Positions 48,701 to 60,700 of a DNA stretch of 64,000 bases are shown piece by piece (positions within the stretch are counted from its first letter, which is position 1; each line of letters starts with the position of its first letter). The stretch covers positions 46,679,588 through 46,743,587 of the forward strand of contig BRKX01000018.1 of assembly GCA_026008535.1 (NCBI GenBank), read 5' to 3'. Source of the stretch: Perilla frutescens. Lineage: Eukaryota; Streptophyta; Magnoliopsida; Lamiales; Lamiaceae. A program made the position numbers and the translations under genes. The notes below the pieces were generated by a model that was given only the letters and a program-made list of their open reading frames with translations, ran no database searches and was not told the origin of the DNA.

Positions 48701-50494
48701 TGTGAAATAAGGATTATACCTAAAATAGAGTTGCATGAGACGCTATATTAATACATTGTCCATAAAAAGTTATTCCATATAATTAATGGTGATAAAATAA
48801 AATTTTAATTAATTAATTTATATTGTAAGTCTCTTAATTCTGGATTGCCATTGCTTTAGGATTTAGTTGTTTTATTTAGTTTGGATCATGTTCTATGTAT
48901 TCAAATTAGTTTGAATTTAGTTTTATCGTTGATATTATACATATAGTTGTTCAGTTAGTTTGTCTCACGATAAAATCCACAACTGTCCATACACAGGTAA
49001 TTTTTCTATTCAATGATTTTTATATATCATACTATGCATCATTTTTAAGTCTTTTGAATTAATTTTAGTGGGTTGATTGAAGCACTTTTTCAAAATCTCA
49101 ATAAAGAATTGAAGTTAATAAATATTTTTGTTTCATTATTTGAATTGCAGGTGTCATTTGGTAATAACCTCAAGGAATTGAAAACCAATCGGAATCCATT
49201 CTCATGTGCTCATAAAGTTCCTGAATCCCTCTTTAATGGATTAGAAAAGTTAGAAATCAATGAGTATGGTGGCAGTATGAGTTTATTTTCACCCTCAATC
49301 ACTGGAAATCTGGTCAATCTCATAGAATTGAGCATACGTTTCTGTTATGAATTGGTCGAAGTGATTAAAGATGATGAAGAGGAGGATCGTCAAAGGACCA
49401 CTCTTCTATTTCCTAAATTGCAACAGCTTCAGTTGGTGTATTTACCCAAATTGGTGAGCTTTTGCGAATGGAAATGTAATGTTGAATTGCCTTCATTGAG
49501 GAAAGTGAATATTGAGAGCTGTCCTAATATGAAATATTTGACGTTGGGATTCCTGGCTGCACCAGATCTCGAAGATTTCACTTTGATCAACTTCAATAAT
49601 TATCGTCAAGTAAATTATGAATCACCAACCTTTTCTTTAATTTATCATTACTCATCAATTGTTTTTTTTTTTTTTTTGAGAAAATACTTTGTCATCAAGT
49701 TATTTGAATGGCAGGTTCCATACGACAACCAGAAGGTATTATCAATTGAAGGGAATGAAACTCCATTCTATCCTTACATCATTCCTGTATCCCTCTTTAA
49801 TGGATTGCAACAGTTAACAATCTCCTTGTATAAGGGCAGCATGAGTTTATTTACATCTTCAACCGCTGAAAATCTTGTGAGCCTCAGAGAACTACGTATA
49901 CGTCGCTGTGATGAGATGGTAAAAGTGATTGAAGATGAGGAAGAGAAAGAGAAAGAGGAGGAGAAAGTGGTGATCAGTGCTGCACCTCAAAGGACCACTC
50001 TTCTATTTCCTAAATTGCAGGAGCTTGAGTTGTATCGTTTACCCAAATTGGTGAGCTTTTGCGAATGGAAATGTGATGTCGAGTTGCCTTCATTGAGGAA
50101 ACTGAAAATTGAATACTGCCCGAATATGAAACATTTCACGTTGGGACTATTAACCACACCAAAATTAGAAAGTATCAAAATAGGCTCTAAAGATTTTGGT
50201 GGTGTAAAGGATTTGAATGACACGCTACACCAACACTACTTGGCTCAAGAAAAGGTAAGAACAACTAACATTATTCTAAATTCATTGTTTAGATTCCATA
50301 TATTTTAACTAATTATGTCTATATATACAACAAGAAGAGATACACATTTATTCAATTGTGTTTACTCCTTATTAAACAGACCCACTCATTTCGTTCATTT
50401 TCACATGAATTAATGTAACCAGAAAAAACAAGAAGAGGAGAAGAAAGGTGGTGCTGAGGAGCAGGAAAGAAAGGGTGATCAAAGACAATCGTAA
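45726..50494 (+). pseudogene. CC-NBS-LRR disease resistance gene (At4g27190-like), two frameshifts
   Basis: Exons: 45726-48624, 49151-49609, 49715-50254 and 50423-50494; all introns are phase 0 with GT-AG ends. Residues 1-140 form a coiled-coil region (VDTWLTDSKEIMDEI). The NB-ARC domain follows: P-loop GMGGLGKTT at 180-188, kinase-2 LLVLDDVW at 258-265, RNBS-B GCTILLTSR at 281-289 and GLPIA at 343-347. One missing base near 46772 ends the frame. The next frame, from about 46774, continues VGAALKNEKNVAIWKDAL and has the MHD motif (VRMHDVVRD). A second shift occurs near 48170. LRRs follow; exons 2 and 3 are duplicates of one another, each containing FPKLQ.L...LPKLVSFCEWKC. The short last exon is basic and Gln/Glu-rich. 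Such proteins detect pathogen effectors in the cell. Confidence 0.9.
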
Positions 50495-51828
50495 TTCTTC
50501 AACTATTTGAATGTGGTAAGACCATTCATTCATCTAATTACTTTCAACTTCCCATAATGAGTACTTTTGTATTGTAAATAACATAAATGATTATTTTAAA
50601 AAGTTTTATGCAAAAACTGTATAAGATAAATGGATTTTATAATGTCCAAAATGATTCTCTAATTATTTTTCTAAGACCACTTTTTTCCCTAAACAAATTA
50701 ATTTTCATCTTAAATTGATTCCACAACCTTTTCAAATATATCACCAACTCCCTCTGTTGTTCTTTCCATTAACATGGCTAGTAATGTCCATCAAAATCAC
50801 AAATCAACGCACATTTTGTCTCACACACGGACCTTTTCATGTACCATTAAACACGTATTTTTTATATAAAAATAAACTCAAATTTCTTGCTCATTCACAA
50901 AGAATCGTTGAAACCAAAAATTATTTGTTAATGCCTTATGTTTCGTAATAAACTCAAATTTCTGGCTCATTCACTACTCTGTTTCCTCTGCTTGTTCTAG
51001 CTGGTGAAGAAAGATAAAGATCTGAGGGAACTGTTCCATCTCTCTTTCGAGGTTCCGCTGCTCTAATTCTATTTCGTACAATTCATCAAAGATCTCGACA
51101 TGGGATGACGACATTGTGGAATGGAGTTCTGTGGAAATGGAGAGGCAACAGTAGGTGCAATTACTTAGCAAGAGATATTATAGGAGAAATTTGTACGATC
51201 CGATCCCCACTTGCAAGTTCACAATCTGTTTGATAATTTGTCGATGTATATATGTAGTAGATAAGTCATGTACAACATATTCGATCTAAAAAATGTTGTT
51301 GGAATTCAAATTTATAATCTTTGAGTCACCATTCAACTGTTTATAAATGAGATCCTCTAGTTCATTTTTCTCTCGACTTTAAATTTATTAGTTTTCTTTT
51401 TTTTTCCCTTCAATTCTATTTTTTGTGATTTAATTTAATTTTACAATTATTAATTATGGTTTATGCTTATCTTTTACCATTTAATTTTTAATTTTCTAGT
51501 TCATATATAGAGTTCATTATTCCATTATTAAGATACACTGGTATGTCTCCCGCGAAACGATACTTGGTACTATTTTATTTTATACTAATTGAAAAACTAA
51601 AAACAAATTACTTAGATTTGTATTTGTAGCGCGCGTGGCCACACATGTATAAGTGTGTGAAACAAAAGTATAAAAAAGTTTTTCAATAGATTAAAAAACT
51701 AAATTTTATTTTTCATAAATATAAACTATAGTTATCATAATTATTTAAAAAAACAAATGACATAATATCATCTTGGAGTAAATAATAGCATGCTATAAAA
51801 CAATGGCATAAAAGAAGTTAATTGAGCA
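50495..51828. other. Spacer downstream of the resistance gene
   Basis: A short minus-strand frame (51111-50974, MSSSHVEIFDELYEIELEQR...) is Glu-rich, could be a transposon or gene first exon, and lacks support. The phrase AATAAACTCAAATTTCT.GCTCATTCAC occurs twice (50870 and 50947). A foldback-family arm lies near 51360-51500. Confidence 0.4.
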
Positions 51829-52194
51829 TGAGTAAATTTCACTTTTAGTCCCATTAGAATAGGATCAAAACACTTTTAGTCCTAAAAGTTATTTTTTGGT
51901 CGCAATTGATATTTTTTCGACAATTTTGGTTAAGATATTTTTCCGACAATTTTAATCTCATAAGATATTTTCTCGATAATTTTAGTCCCAAAATATCTTA
52001 AACGCACTTAAATTTCTTTGTTAGTTTGTGAGTAAAATTGACGAAAAAATATTTTATGGGACTAAAATTATCGGAAAAATATTTTTTGGGACCAAAATTG
52101 TCGAAAAAATATCATTTGGGAGAAAAAAAAGTAACTTTTGGGACTAAAATTGTTTTGACCATATTCTAATGGGACCAAAAGTGAAATTTACTCA
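51829..52194. mobile_element. Foldback MITE, 366 bp
   Basis: It begins TGAGTAAATTTCACTTTTAG and ends in the complement, with arms of about 150 or more bases and a short centre. Inside, motifs such as GGGACTAAAATT.TCG are repeated in each arm. The flanks ATTGAGCA (51821-51828) and ATTGAACA (52195-52202) are a probable 8-bp target duplication with one change, which would suit a hAT or Mutator origin. Confidence 0.85.
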
Positions 52195-53077
52195 ATTGAA
52201 CATATATGGTTTGTAATACAGTCAAATTGTACACTAGAAAAAAATAATCTAATTGTCAATATACACAAATATCCACTAAATCGAATTTTTATTTTTTAGT
52301 TGTGGAGAGGGACTTGATTCACAATGTTGCTTGATGATTGATACAACTATTTAAAGAATCAACAATGGAGCTAAAAAGTCATTTGAATAATATATTAATT
52401 CCATTTTTTTTTTACATAATTTCTAATTTTTCGACTATAGATTAATTCAAAAGAGCTGGCCGTTTGCTAAAGATCTTTAATTTGAATAAAAACTGAAAGA
52501 TAAACACATCTTAAATGCAAATAAAAATTATTTATATAAAAGATTTTCAATAAAATTAGCACTAGCTATCTTAAATGGAAATAAATAATTCAAATGTGAA
52601 TAAAAGTTAGAAGATAAAATCAAATTAAATACTACATAGGATGCTAATGAAAACTCAACAGATCTTGTGGTTTGAAAGCACTACAGCAGCTAATCAAGCA
52701 GATATGAATAACCAACCAATAGATCTATTTACACACCCAAATGCAACAAATTTGAAGAGCTGATGGCAAAATATTTTTTTGTACTCTGCAAAGCAATTTA
52801 AGTAGTGTAATAATGAAGAAATAAATAATTTCTACCATGTTCACAACAACTTTATATTTATCTACTCCTAGCAATTGGTAAAGAAAGAGTAAAGTTGCAA
52901 AGGTACTGACAATTATCTATTTTTACCAAATGTTTGGCTCATGAGAAGACTTCTTAAACCTTAAATTAATATTATTTCATCGTGTTACATGCCCGGAATT
53001 TTATTGGTACTACAAAAGCCTCCGAGCGAGAAAGTAGAAAAATATCAAGCAAATGCATTGTGGCCCATTAATATCAT
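52195..53077. other. Spacer
   Basis: No gene visible; AT-rich. Confidence 0.4.
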
Positions 53078-54671
53078 TTATGGATTCAGGATTGCGTAAT
53101 CAGTCACTTGTTCATCTAGAAATCCTTCACTTGCAACATGCAAAAGATGGGAGCAAAAATCAGCAATGCATTCACAAAGAAGCTCTAAAGGGAAGATAAG
53201 ACATATATTATAGTGCAGATTCTTAATTAAAATAATCATAACCACATACCTTTGGAGGAATGTTTGTCATCTCAACATATCCAACAGGTTGTCGACATGC
53301 TACTCAGAAACCTTTTCAAATAGTGGGAAAAAAAAATGGTGCAGCTCCTTGCTTATGGGTAGTTACCTTGCATAAACAGTCAGACTTGTCAACTGATGTC
53401 ACAAAAATGAATGAAGACAACGTATTAACCTATCCCAACAACTAAATTTGGAAGCCAAATTCAGTCTAAATCCCAGAAACATACTATAATTACAGTGTTG
53501 ATTCTATTACATTGTCATGCGGACTTCATACATTATAGGACTAATGCAAACTAAGATAATTACTAACAAAAGACATGAGCTAAGTGGTGGCTCTGTTTCT
53601 CTCTCTCTCAGATAATTGGGCTCTATTTTCGTATTGCCAACTCCAAGTCATCATGGGAATATTTGAGTCCAAATGCATACACAGAAAAAAAGTTGAAGAA
53701 ACCAAGCATAAATAACAAAACCACTTACGTCTTTAGGCAAGTTTTTGATTGGAGTGCTGGCATAAGTCCAAATATATTGTTCAATGTTAAAAAACTAAAA
53801 GAATTAAACAGCAACATAAATTGGAGTGCTGGCATAAGTCCAAATATATTGTTCAATGTTAAAAAACTAAAAGAATTAAACAGCAACATAAATTTACAAC
53901 CTTCGGACTAAAAAACACCTAAAAACTTTTAGGAAAGGAGAAAGTGAGAGCCTAAATAATGGGCATGATGAAAATGTAAGTCATAGTAACAGAACTAGAG
54001 CAACACAAAGAAGAAAGCCTCACTCCTCCATGTTAAGATATGTCAAGTGACATGTTTGCTCAATCTTATCACCACCTAGCATTTACACTAAAGAATAGTA
54101 TTATAAACAATAGAAATGCCAATTATTTTCGAAAAAAATAGCAAACGAAACACACCAATTACTCAGCAAAGAACCTGTAAATGAGCATATTATTTTTACC
54201 TTAATCAATGTATTGTGAAGTCAATACATCCCTAATACAACAATCACACCATAAAGTGAGTAATTGAAAATGTATTTTGCAGATAGTTGAAGGTGAAAAC
54301 AAAGCGACCGATTGAACTCTTCACAAGCTTTACCTAAAATTGGTTTAGCCAAAGGTCACACTTGCAAAGCAAAGGTGCAAAGATTAAAATTAGGGTAACA
54401 TGTGAGAAACATGAACTCCTCCAATAGAATAAAATTTGGGTCTTCTATCCAGATGCTCAGATTATAATTTATTGAGAAATGAAATCTACAATCACAAATC
54501 AAAAGAGCAAAAGCGAATAACCAAGGCCAAATGAATGTTTTCAATTACCTTCGAAACTTTGGCAAAGGAAAATTGACAGGCAGCATTAGCGCACAGAGCA
54601 ACAGGAAGAAATGGGTGACCTCTCTTCATTGGGTGGCTGGAAAAAAAGGGACGCCCTCCTTCCGCCTCCAT
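53078..54671 (-). CDS. Possible multi-exon gene or gene fragment, unknown
   Basis: The first exon is proposed at 54671-54549: 41 codons starting MEAEGGRPFFSSHPMKRGHP and ending at AAG|GTAATT. The last exon is proposed at 53184-53078: after TTCCCTTTAG it reads LLCECIADFCSHLLHVASEG then FLDEQVTDYAILNP and a stop. Possible small exons lie between, for example 53389-53364 (LTSLTVYA), but I could not join all phases. The product is not recognised. It could be a real gene with small exons or a captured fragment. Confidence 0.3.
53749..53892. repeat. Perfect 72-bp tandem duplication
   Basis: The unit beginning TTGGAGTGCTGGCATAAGTC occurs twice head to tail (53749-53820 and 53821-53892) with no visible differences, so it is very recent. 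Confidence 0.95.
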
Positions 54672-55314
54672 CGACCAATCATGATATTTTTTCATAGAAA
54701 ATAACTTTTGAATGTAAATTGTGTAAATTAACCTTACTATTCTCTTTTTATATAGCATATAGATAGATTATTTTTTAGAATTTTAATTTTTATCTATAAA
54801 TGTTAATTATGATTGATTATATTATAATACTTTTAATTTAAAACAGTGAATTTGATGGGGGAACCCAAGTGTGAGACACAAAAAATTGAACTGGAAGATC
54901 TATGTCTGTTTAGGACATCCAAGAAGACAAACATATCATTATCCTGCTCAATCACGGGGCAATAAAACTAGTTATAAATAATTGTATTATTTAGCAATTA
55001 TGATTCTTAATTTTCTAAAAAATCAAATAAAATGGTTTTATATTGTATGTATTAATTTTGCGTAGTTTCAGAATAAATTGTCAGAAACATTGTTAATTAA
55101 TTGGGGGTTAGAAAAATTATATTTTTTAGCCTATTAATTTGCACCCATAAATAGTTATTGTAATAGACTATTGTGTAATTTTCAATTCACTCAACTTTTA
55201 GACTTTATTTGGTTAGTTCCAATTTAGCATAAATAAAGAAAACAAAACGAAAAAGGGGTACAGTTGTGTGAGACCGTCTCTCTTACGTTAGACAGATCCT
55301 CACCCGACCCGATC

Positions 55315-55355
<41 letters not shown>

Positions 55356-55563
55356 TAAAAAAACACTTTCTTTCTTCCGGTAGGCGTTTATTAGGTTTTC
55401 TTCCAGCTCTCCCACGTACGATCGTGATTCCACCTCGCGATTCCGCCTCCACGCACGACACGTGATTCAAGTTCACGATCCACAGTTGAACTCTAGCTCG
55501 TGATTCATCCTCTTGTGGTTTCAACCTCCGGCGACTCAAACTCGCGATTTTCTGCACAATTTG
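54672..55563. other. Spacer with duplicated extensin flank
   Basis: 55070-55250 is a diverged copy of 44150-44350. After it, the phrase TGTGAGACCGTCTCTCTTAC and a TA tract (55317-55349) precede a less AT-rich leader. Confidence 0.5.
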
Positions 55564-55923
55564 ATGGATAATTTGGGAAAAGCAAGCAAAGTTACCTCCG
55601 GTGGAATTTCAGTCAATTCCGGCAACGTAACATTATCAACAACTGGCGGTATGTGTTCTTAGTTTAGGAGATTTGTAATTTTGTTCCAATTGTGCAACAA
55701 TAATTATGCATATGAAATTATGCATTCCAATTGTTCAACAATAGTTCCTAAAACTAATTCATTAAAATTTTAATTTAGTAATCTCTTATTGTTATAATAA
55801 TTCTGTAACTGATTTAAATTTCATAATTTTCAGATATTGTTATACTTGATCATGAATACAATGTTGAATATGTTGAAACAACATCTATCGATGAGGATGA
55901 ATCTGTTATGCTGGAAATTGAGA
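55564..55923 (+). CDS. Two-exon 5' gene fragment, unknown
   Basis: Exon 1 (55564-55648) reads MDNLGKASKVTSGGISVNSG then NVTLSTTG and ends GGCG|GTATGT. Exon 2 (55834-55923) follows TTTTCAG and reads IVILDHEYNVEYVETTSIDE then DESVMLEIE, ending GAGA|GTAAGT. The joint phase (1) fits. Leader DNA upstream is GC-richer, as in a real 5' end. No third exon was found, so the gene is probably truncated. An acidic N-terminus of this kind can precede the DNA-binding domain in FAR1-related proteins, but that is a guess. Confidence 0.4.
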
Positions 55924-57134
55924 GTAAGTACTACTTTACTTCTATTTTTATATAAAATAATTTATTTAAATATTATTATTATTGTTATTATTATCTATTC
56001 AATAAATATTTTCTAATTATAATAAATTTTATAATTTTTAATTTTATTCTTTTTGAAAAAAGTTTTAATTATACATAATATAACTTTTTTTATTAAAATC
56101 ATACAAATTAGAAAAGACTGTTCACCAGATGAAATGTCAGCTAATAAAACTAAAACCATTATAATGCGTAACGATAAAAAAAAAAATTCCCTCCATCCCA
56201 TTTTAATAGGCTGATTGAGATTTTTCACGAGGATTACGGAAAAGATTGGGAAAGACAATTAATCAAGAAATTTCCTAATATGCCCATATTACTTTCTTTG
56301 ACAGTGAATTAATTCCTAATATAAACATGTTAAATAGAGATATATTAGTAAATTAGCTAAATATATATAGAAATAAGCTTAAATATCGAGACATACCAAA
56401 AATGAGAACAAGTATATTAGTAAATAAGCAGTAAGAGAACTTTGATTTTAGAAGCAGTTAGAGAATCATTCCCACCAATTAGATTTTTCAGTGCAAGAGA
56501 AATAGAAAAAAAAAATCTAGAGACTATAGGATTGAATGAAAGAAAAAAACTCTTTCGTTTGTCACTATAATGAATGAATTAATTAATTATACATTATACT
56601 AAATAAACTAGTTGAGATTTTGTCTCTTCTTCTTTTTTTGATTTAATCAATTGCGATATCATTTTCTAAAAAGTAAATTATTTAGTTAGAAATTGTTTTG
56701 GTCCGTAACGTTGGTATTTCTAATTGTTCTGGTTTGTACCTTTGGACATACATCAAACAGTTGGGCGGCCTTAATTCAGAACTCGAGGTTTCCAGCAACA
56801 CATGCCTTCGGTTAGCCATCATTAACCAATTTCAAATTCAAAAGAAAGCACAAATAACCCTAAAATTAAACCGAAATTCATCCATCTGCACGATTGTCTT
56901 CTACACTCTTGTAGAGATCAATTGCATGTTCAGGCCAATGCGAGCTAGATTTTCATCAATTCGGATTGAAACTTATCGCCCTAACCCTTCAGTGTTCAAA
57001 ATTAACGCAACAGTACCAATTTTTTCAATTCCATCAATTTTAGGCCTGAAAATCGTACCCTATTGATTGTATTTTAAGAATCATTGATTGGAGAATTATT
57101 TAAAAGTATTACTACAACTAATAGCTCTTCCCCT
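55924..57134. other. AT-rich spacer
   Basis: No gene visible. A Stowaway-like single end (CCCTCCATCCCATTTTAATAG) starts near 56190, given here as CCCTCCATCC plus CATTTTAATAG. At 56698-57066 an open frame of 122 codons lacks any recognisable domain. A phrase near 56990-57075 (TTTTAGGCCTGAAAATCGTA) recurs, diverged, at 63650-63680. Confidence 0.35.
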
Positions 57135-57310
57135 CCCTCTGCCGTCATACTACTACAGTTCACCACCACCTCCAAAGCACGTTGAGCACCCAGAATACAC
57201 GTATAAGTCGCACCTCCACCAACAATGAAATACTACTATAGCTCACCACCACCGCCAACATACTACTATAAATCACCACCTCCTCCAAAGCAGATAGAGC
57301 ATTCTGCTAG
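57135..57310 (+). pseudogene. Extensin-like fragment, third copy
   Basis: Reads SSPPPPPKHVEHPEYTYKS-like segments, then a frame break (CACCTCCACCAACAATGAAA), then YYYSSPPPPTYYYKSPPPPK and QIEHS. It is cut off just before the TA tract where the next element begins. Same orientation as the 31-kb gene. Confidence 0.75.
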
Positions 57311-57367
57311 TCTGTGTACTATGTGTGAGAAAAAGATAACCGTAGTGATAGAATTGTGTGTGTGTGT

Positions 57368-57400
<33 letters not shown>
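57368..57400. repeat. TA microsatellite at the left edge of a transposable element
   Basis: About 15 TA units; a similar tract (63141-63164) lies at the other edge, consistent with insertion into a TA-rich site. Confidence 0.85.
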
Positions 57401-57769
57401 TCAGAGTTCAAATAGGAACACGAAACATGTGTAGGAAATAGGAATGAATATCAGCCTTAGGATTTGATTTTTTGGAGGGTCAGGATTCGTGTTTTATAGG
57501 GAGGATTAGATTGCAAATTTTCATTAACTTAATTAGTGAAGGGTTATATTTGTAATTGTCATTTTTATATGAATATCTAATCCCACGATTTTAGGAATTT
57601 ACTATAATCCTTTATTTTCGATTATGGAAGCTTTTAATTATTTGGACGGTTTTTCCCTAATTATTTGGACGGTTTTTTCCCCAATTATAGAACGTGCATT
57701 CAACATTTAAAAACTAGTACTTAATATGTATTACACTATTTTTAATAAAAATGCCCGACAAATGCTGTT

Positions 57770-60700
57770 AACAAAATATAATTTGCTAATGTTTTTCGCT
57801 AATTTGTGCTAATCCAACTTTTTTCTGCACATAAATTGTTCCAGATTCTCATTGTGACAATGGGAGTAAATGAACTGTCCGAATTTTGCTAACCTATGAT
57901 ATATGCTTTGCTATCTAATATTAATTATTTGCTATTTCAATAGTTGTTAACACGCTTTAAATTTCTCCAAAAGATTTCATCAAGTCAGTTTTTAGTCAAG
58001 TATTCATCAAAAAATTTCATCAAGTCAGTTTTTAGTTTTCTTCGAGTCATCGATTCTTCATACTCTAATATATTGTCTTTAATTCTGCTCAAGTCAGTTT
58101 TGAGATAGTATTGTTTATGATAGTAATTTTTTTCTCTAACATTAGACTATTTAATTCTTAATATTAGCAATATAGGAGTTACCCAGAAATAGTGTCTATA
58201 TTTTTTGTCATATATGTTACCGATAAAATTGTTAATTTTAGCAAAGTTTTAATTTAATATTAGCTCATTTAATTTTTAAAATCAGCACCGACAAGATATA
58301 TTATTCTTTTTAACCCCAAAATAGGGTGCAATTTAGGTGTTAGAATCATTGTTTTTATTTTACATGTGTTGTGTTGAGTTTAATATAGTATATTTTCTTT
58401 TTTTAATTGTCAATTTTCGATCGTATAATCACCCTTTGCTAACTATTACTTGCTAAGTATTCGTCTCTTTTTAATAAAATGCCAGGCAAGTGCTATTCCC
58501 AAAGTATAATTTGCTAACGTTTTCAATATTTATTGCTAATTCATCTATTTTTCACGCATGAATTGTTCCAGGGTTTCATCGTGACTATGTGAGTTAATTC
58601 ACTGTCAGACTTTCGCTATTTATAATATATTGTTCGCTAACTACTACATTATTATTTGCTAATTCAGTTTTTTTCCAAGCATGCATTTTTTGCTAGATCG
58701 CAATGTAATTTATTTAAATGTCAGTCAGATGATATCCAAAGTATTTTCTTTGCTTCGTATTGCAATGTCGTTTGCGAGTTCATTTCATTTTTCACAAATT
58801 CATTGAACCGATTTCTCACTTTGAGTTTGTTATTTAATTACATGTCAGTCAGGTTCTATTCAGTAGGTATTTGTTTGCTAACTACTTATGATTTTTTTTT
58901 ATCATTCACATTGACTTTTCAGTTATGAATAAATGTAAAACAATTATTCAAATTTTAACATGATCTATAATGCATCACATAATCATCAATCTGGAAAAAC
59001 TCAAAACGCAATTAGGAACCTAGGTTGTGTCAAAATCGAATTATGCCTTATACTAGAGATTCCTCGTAATAATGGCTTCAATGTCTCTTGCATCTTTTTA
59101 TTGCTTGCTCCTCGTGACGTGATCCCCTGGATGCCTCCCACCTACATAAATAAACAATAAAAAGATGGGAAACAAGAAGAAACAAATCAACAATTTTCAA
59201 ACATAGCCAAACACTATAGAATCAAATTCTCATTTCTTGCTAACCGACACCCACATATTTCAAAACACGAAAACAATGAAATCTCAAGCAACAATATTTG
59301 CTAAATATAACACAATAATATGCTAACGATAACCAAATTAATTGCTATCCATGTTTAAAAAAGTTATAAAGACAAATACTCTTCTGCAGACTGCTTCAAA
59401 TTGTAGCCCTTGTTTAATTAAATAACTTAGGCAACAAATTCAGTTTTATTTGATATAAACATCCATAGATTTGCTAATAAAGATCCTATATGTCTGCTAC
59501 CTGTGAACAAACAAAAAAAAAACAATGCTAATATTCAAGAACTTTAATATGTTAATGACAACCAAATAAATTGCTATCCATGCATAAGAAAAGCAAGGAA
59601 AGAAGAATGCTATCAATTTCAACATCATTTGCTAACACAACAATTTAGTTTGCAAACACTGTCCAATATATTTGCAATCATTAACTAAATAAAACTGCAA
59701 TATGATACTATAATTCATAATTTTGATAATTTCAACATACGAAAACAATGAAATCTCAAGCAACAATATTTGCTAAATATGACACATTAATATGCTAATG
59801 ATAACCAAATTAATTGATATCCATGCATAAGAAAAGCTAGCAAACAAAAATGCTATCAATTTCAACATCATTTGCTAATACAACAATTTAGTTTGCTATT
59901 ATTGTCCAATATATTTGCAATCTTTAACCAAATAAAGCTGCAATCTGCTACTAACATTCACAATTTTGATAATCTCAAAACACGAAAATAATGAAATCTC
60001 AAGCAACAATGTTTGCTAAATATAACACGAAAAGTGTATACCTATTACATCTTTTTGTTGTTTGCTCCTCATGACGTGATCACCTGGATGCCTCCCACCT
60101 ACATAAACTAACAATCAAAAGATGGGAAACAGGAAGAAACAAATAACAATTTTCAAATTCTCATTTTTTGTTAACTGACACCCATATCAAAACACGAAAA
60201 TAATGAAATCTCAAGCAATAATATTTGCTAAACATAACACAATAATATGCTATCGATAACCAAATTAATTGCTATCCCTGTTTAAAAAAGGTATAAAGAC
60301 AAATACTCTTCTACAGACTGCTTCAAATTGTAGCACTTGTTTAATTAAGTAACTTTGGCAACAGATTCAGTTTTATTTGCTATAAACATCCATATATTTG
60401 CTAATACAGATCCTATATATCTGCCATATGTCATCAAACAAAAAAAACAGTGCTAACATTCAAAAATTTTAATTTCTTAACAATAACCAAATAAATTGCT
60501 ATCCATGCATAAGAAAAGCAAGGAAATAAGAATGCTATCAATTTCAACATCATTTGCTAATACAACAATTTAGTTTGCAAACATTGTCCAATATATTTGC
60601 AATCACTAACCAAATAAAACTGCAATATGCTACTATAATTCATAATTTTGATAATTTTAACCAGACACTGCACATAAACAGACAATACAGTTGGATGTTT

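Noticed and set aside
53078..53184. Histidine-phosphotransfer protein resemblance (SEGFLDEQ)
   Set aside because: Only six or seven residues agree and the downstream motif with the phosphorylated His is absent.
53660..53911. Coding gene across the 72-bp duplication
   Set aside because: The frame is AT-rich, lacks splice or start support, and is explained by a non-coding duplication.
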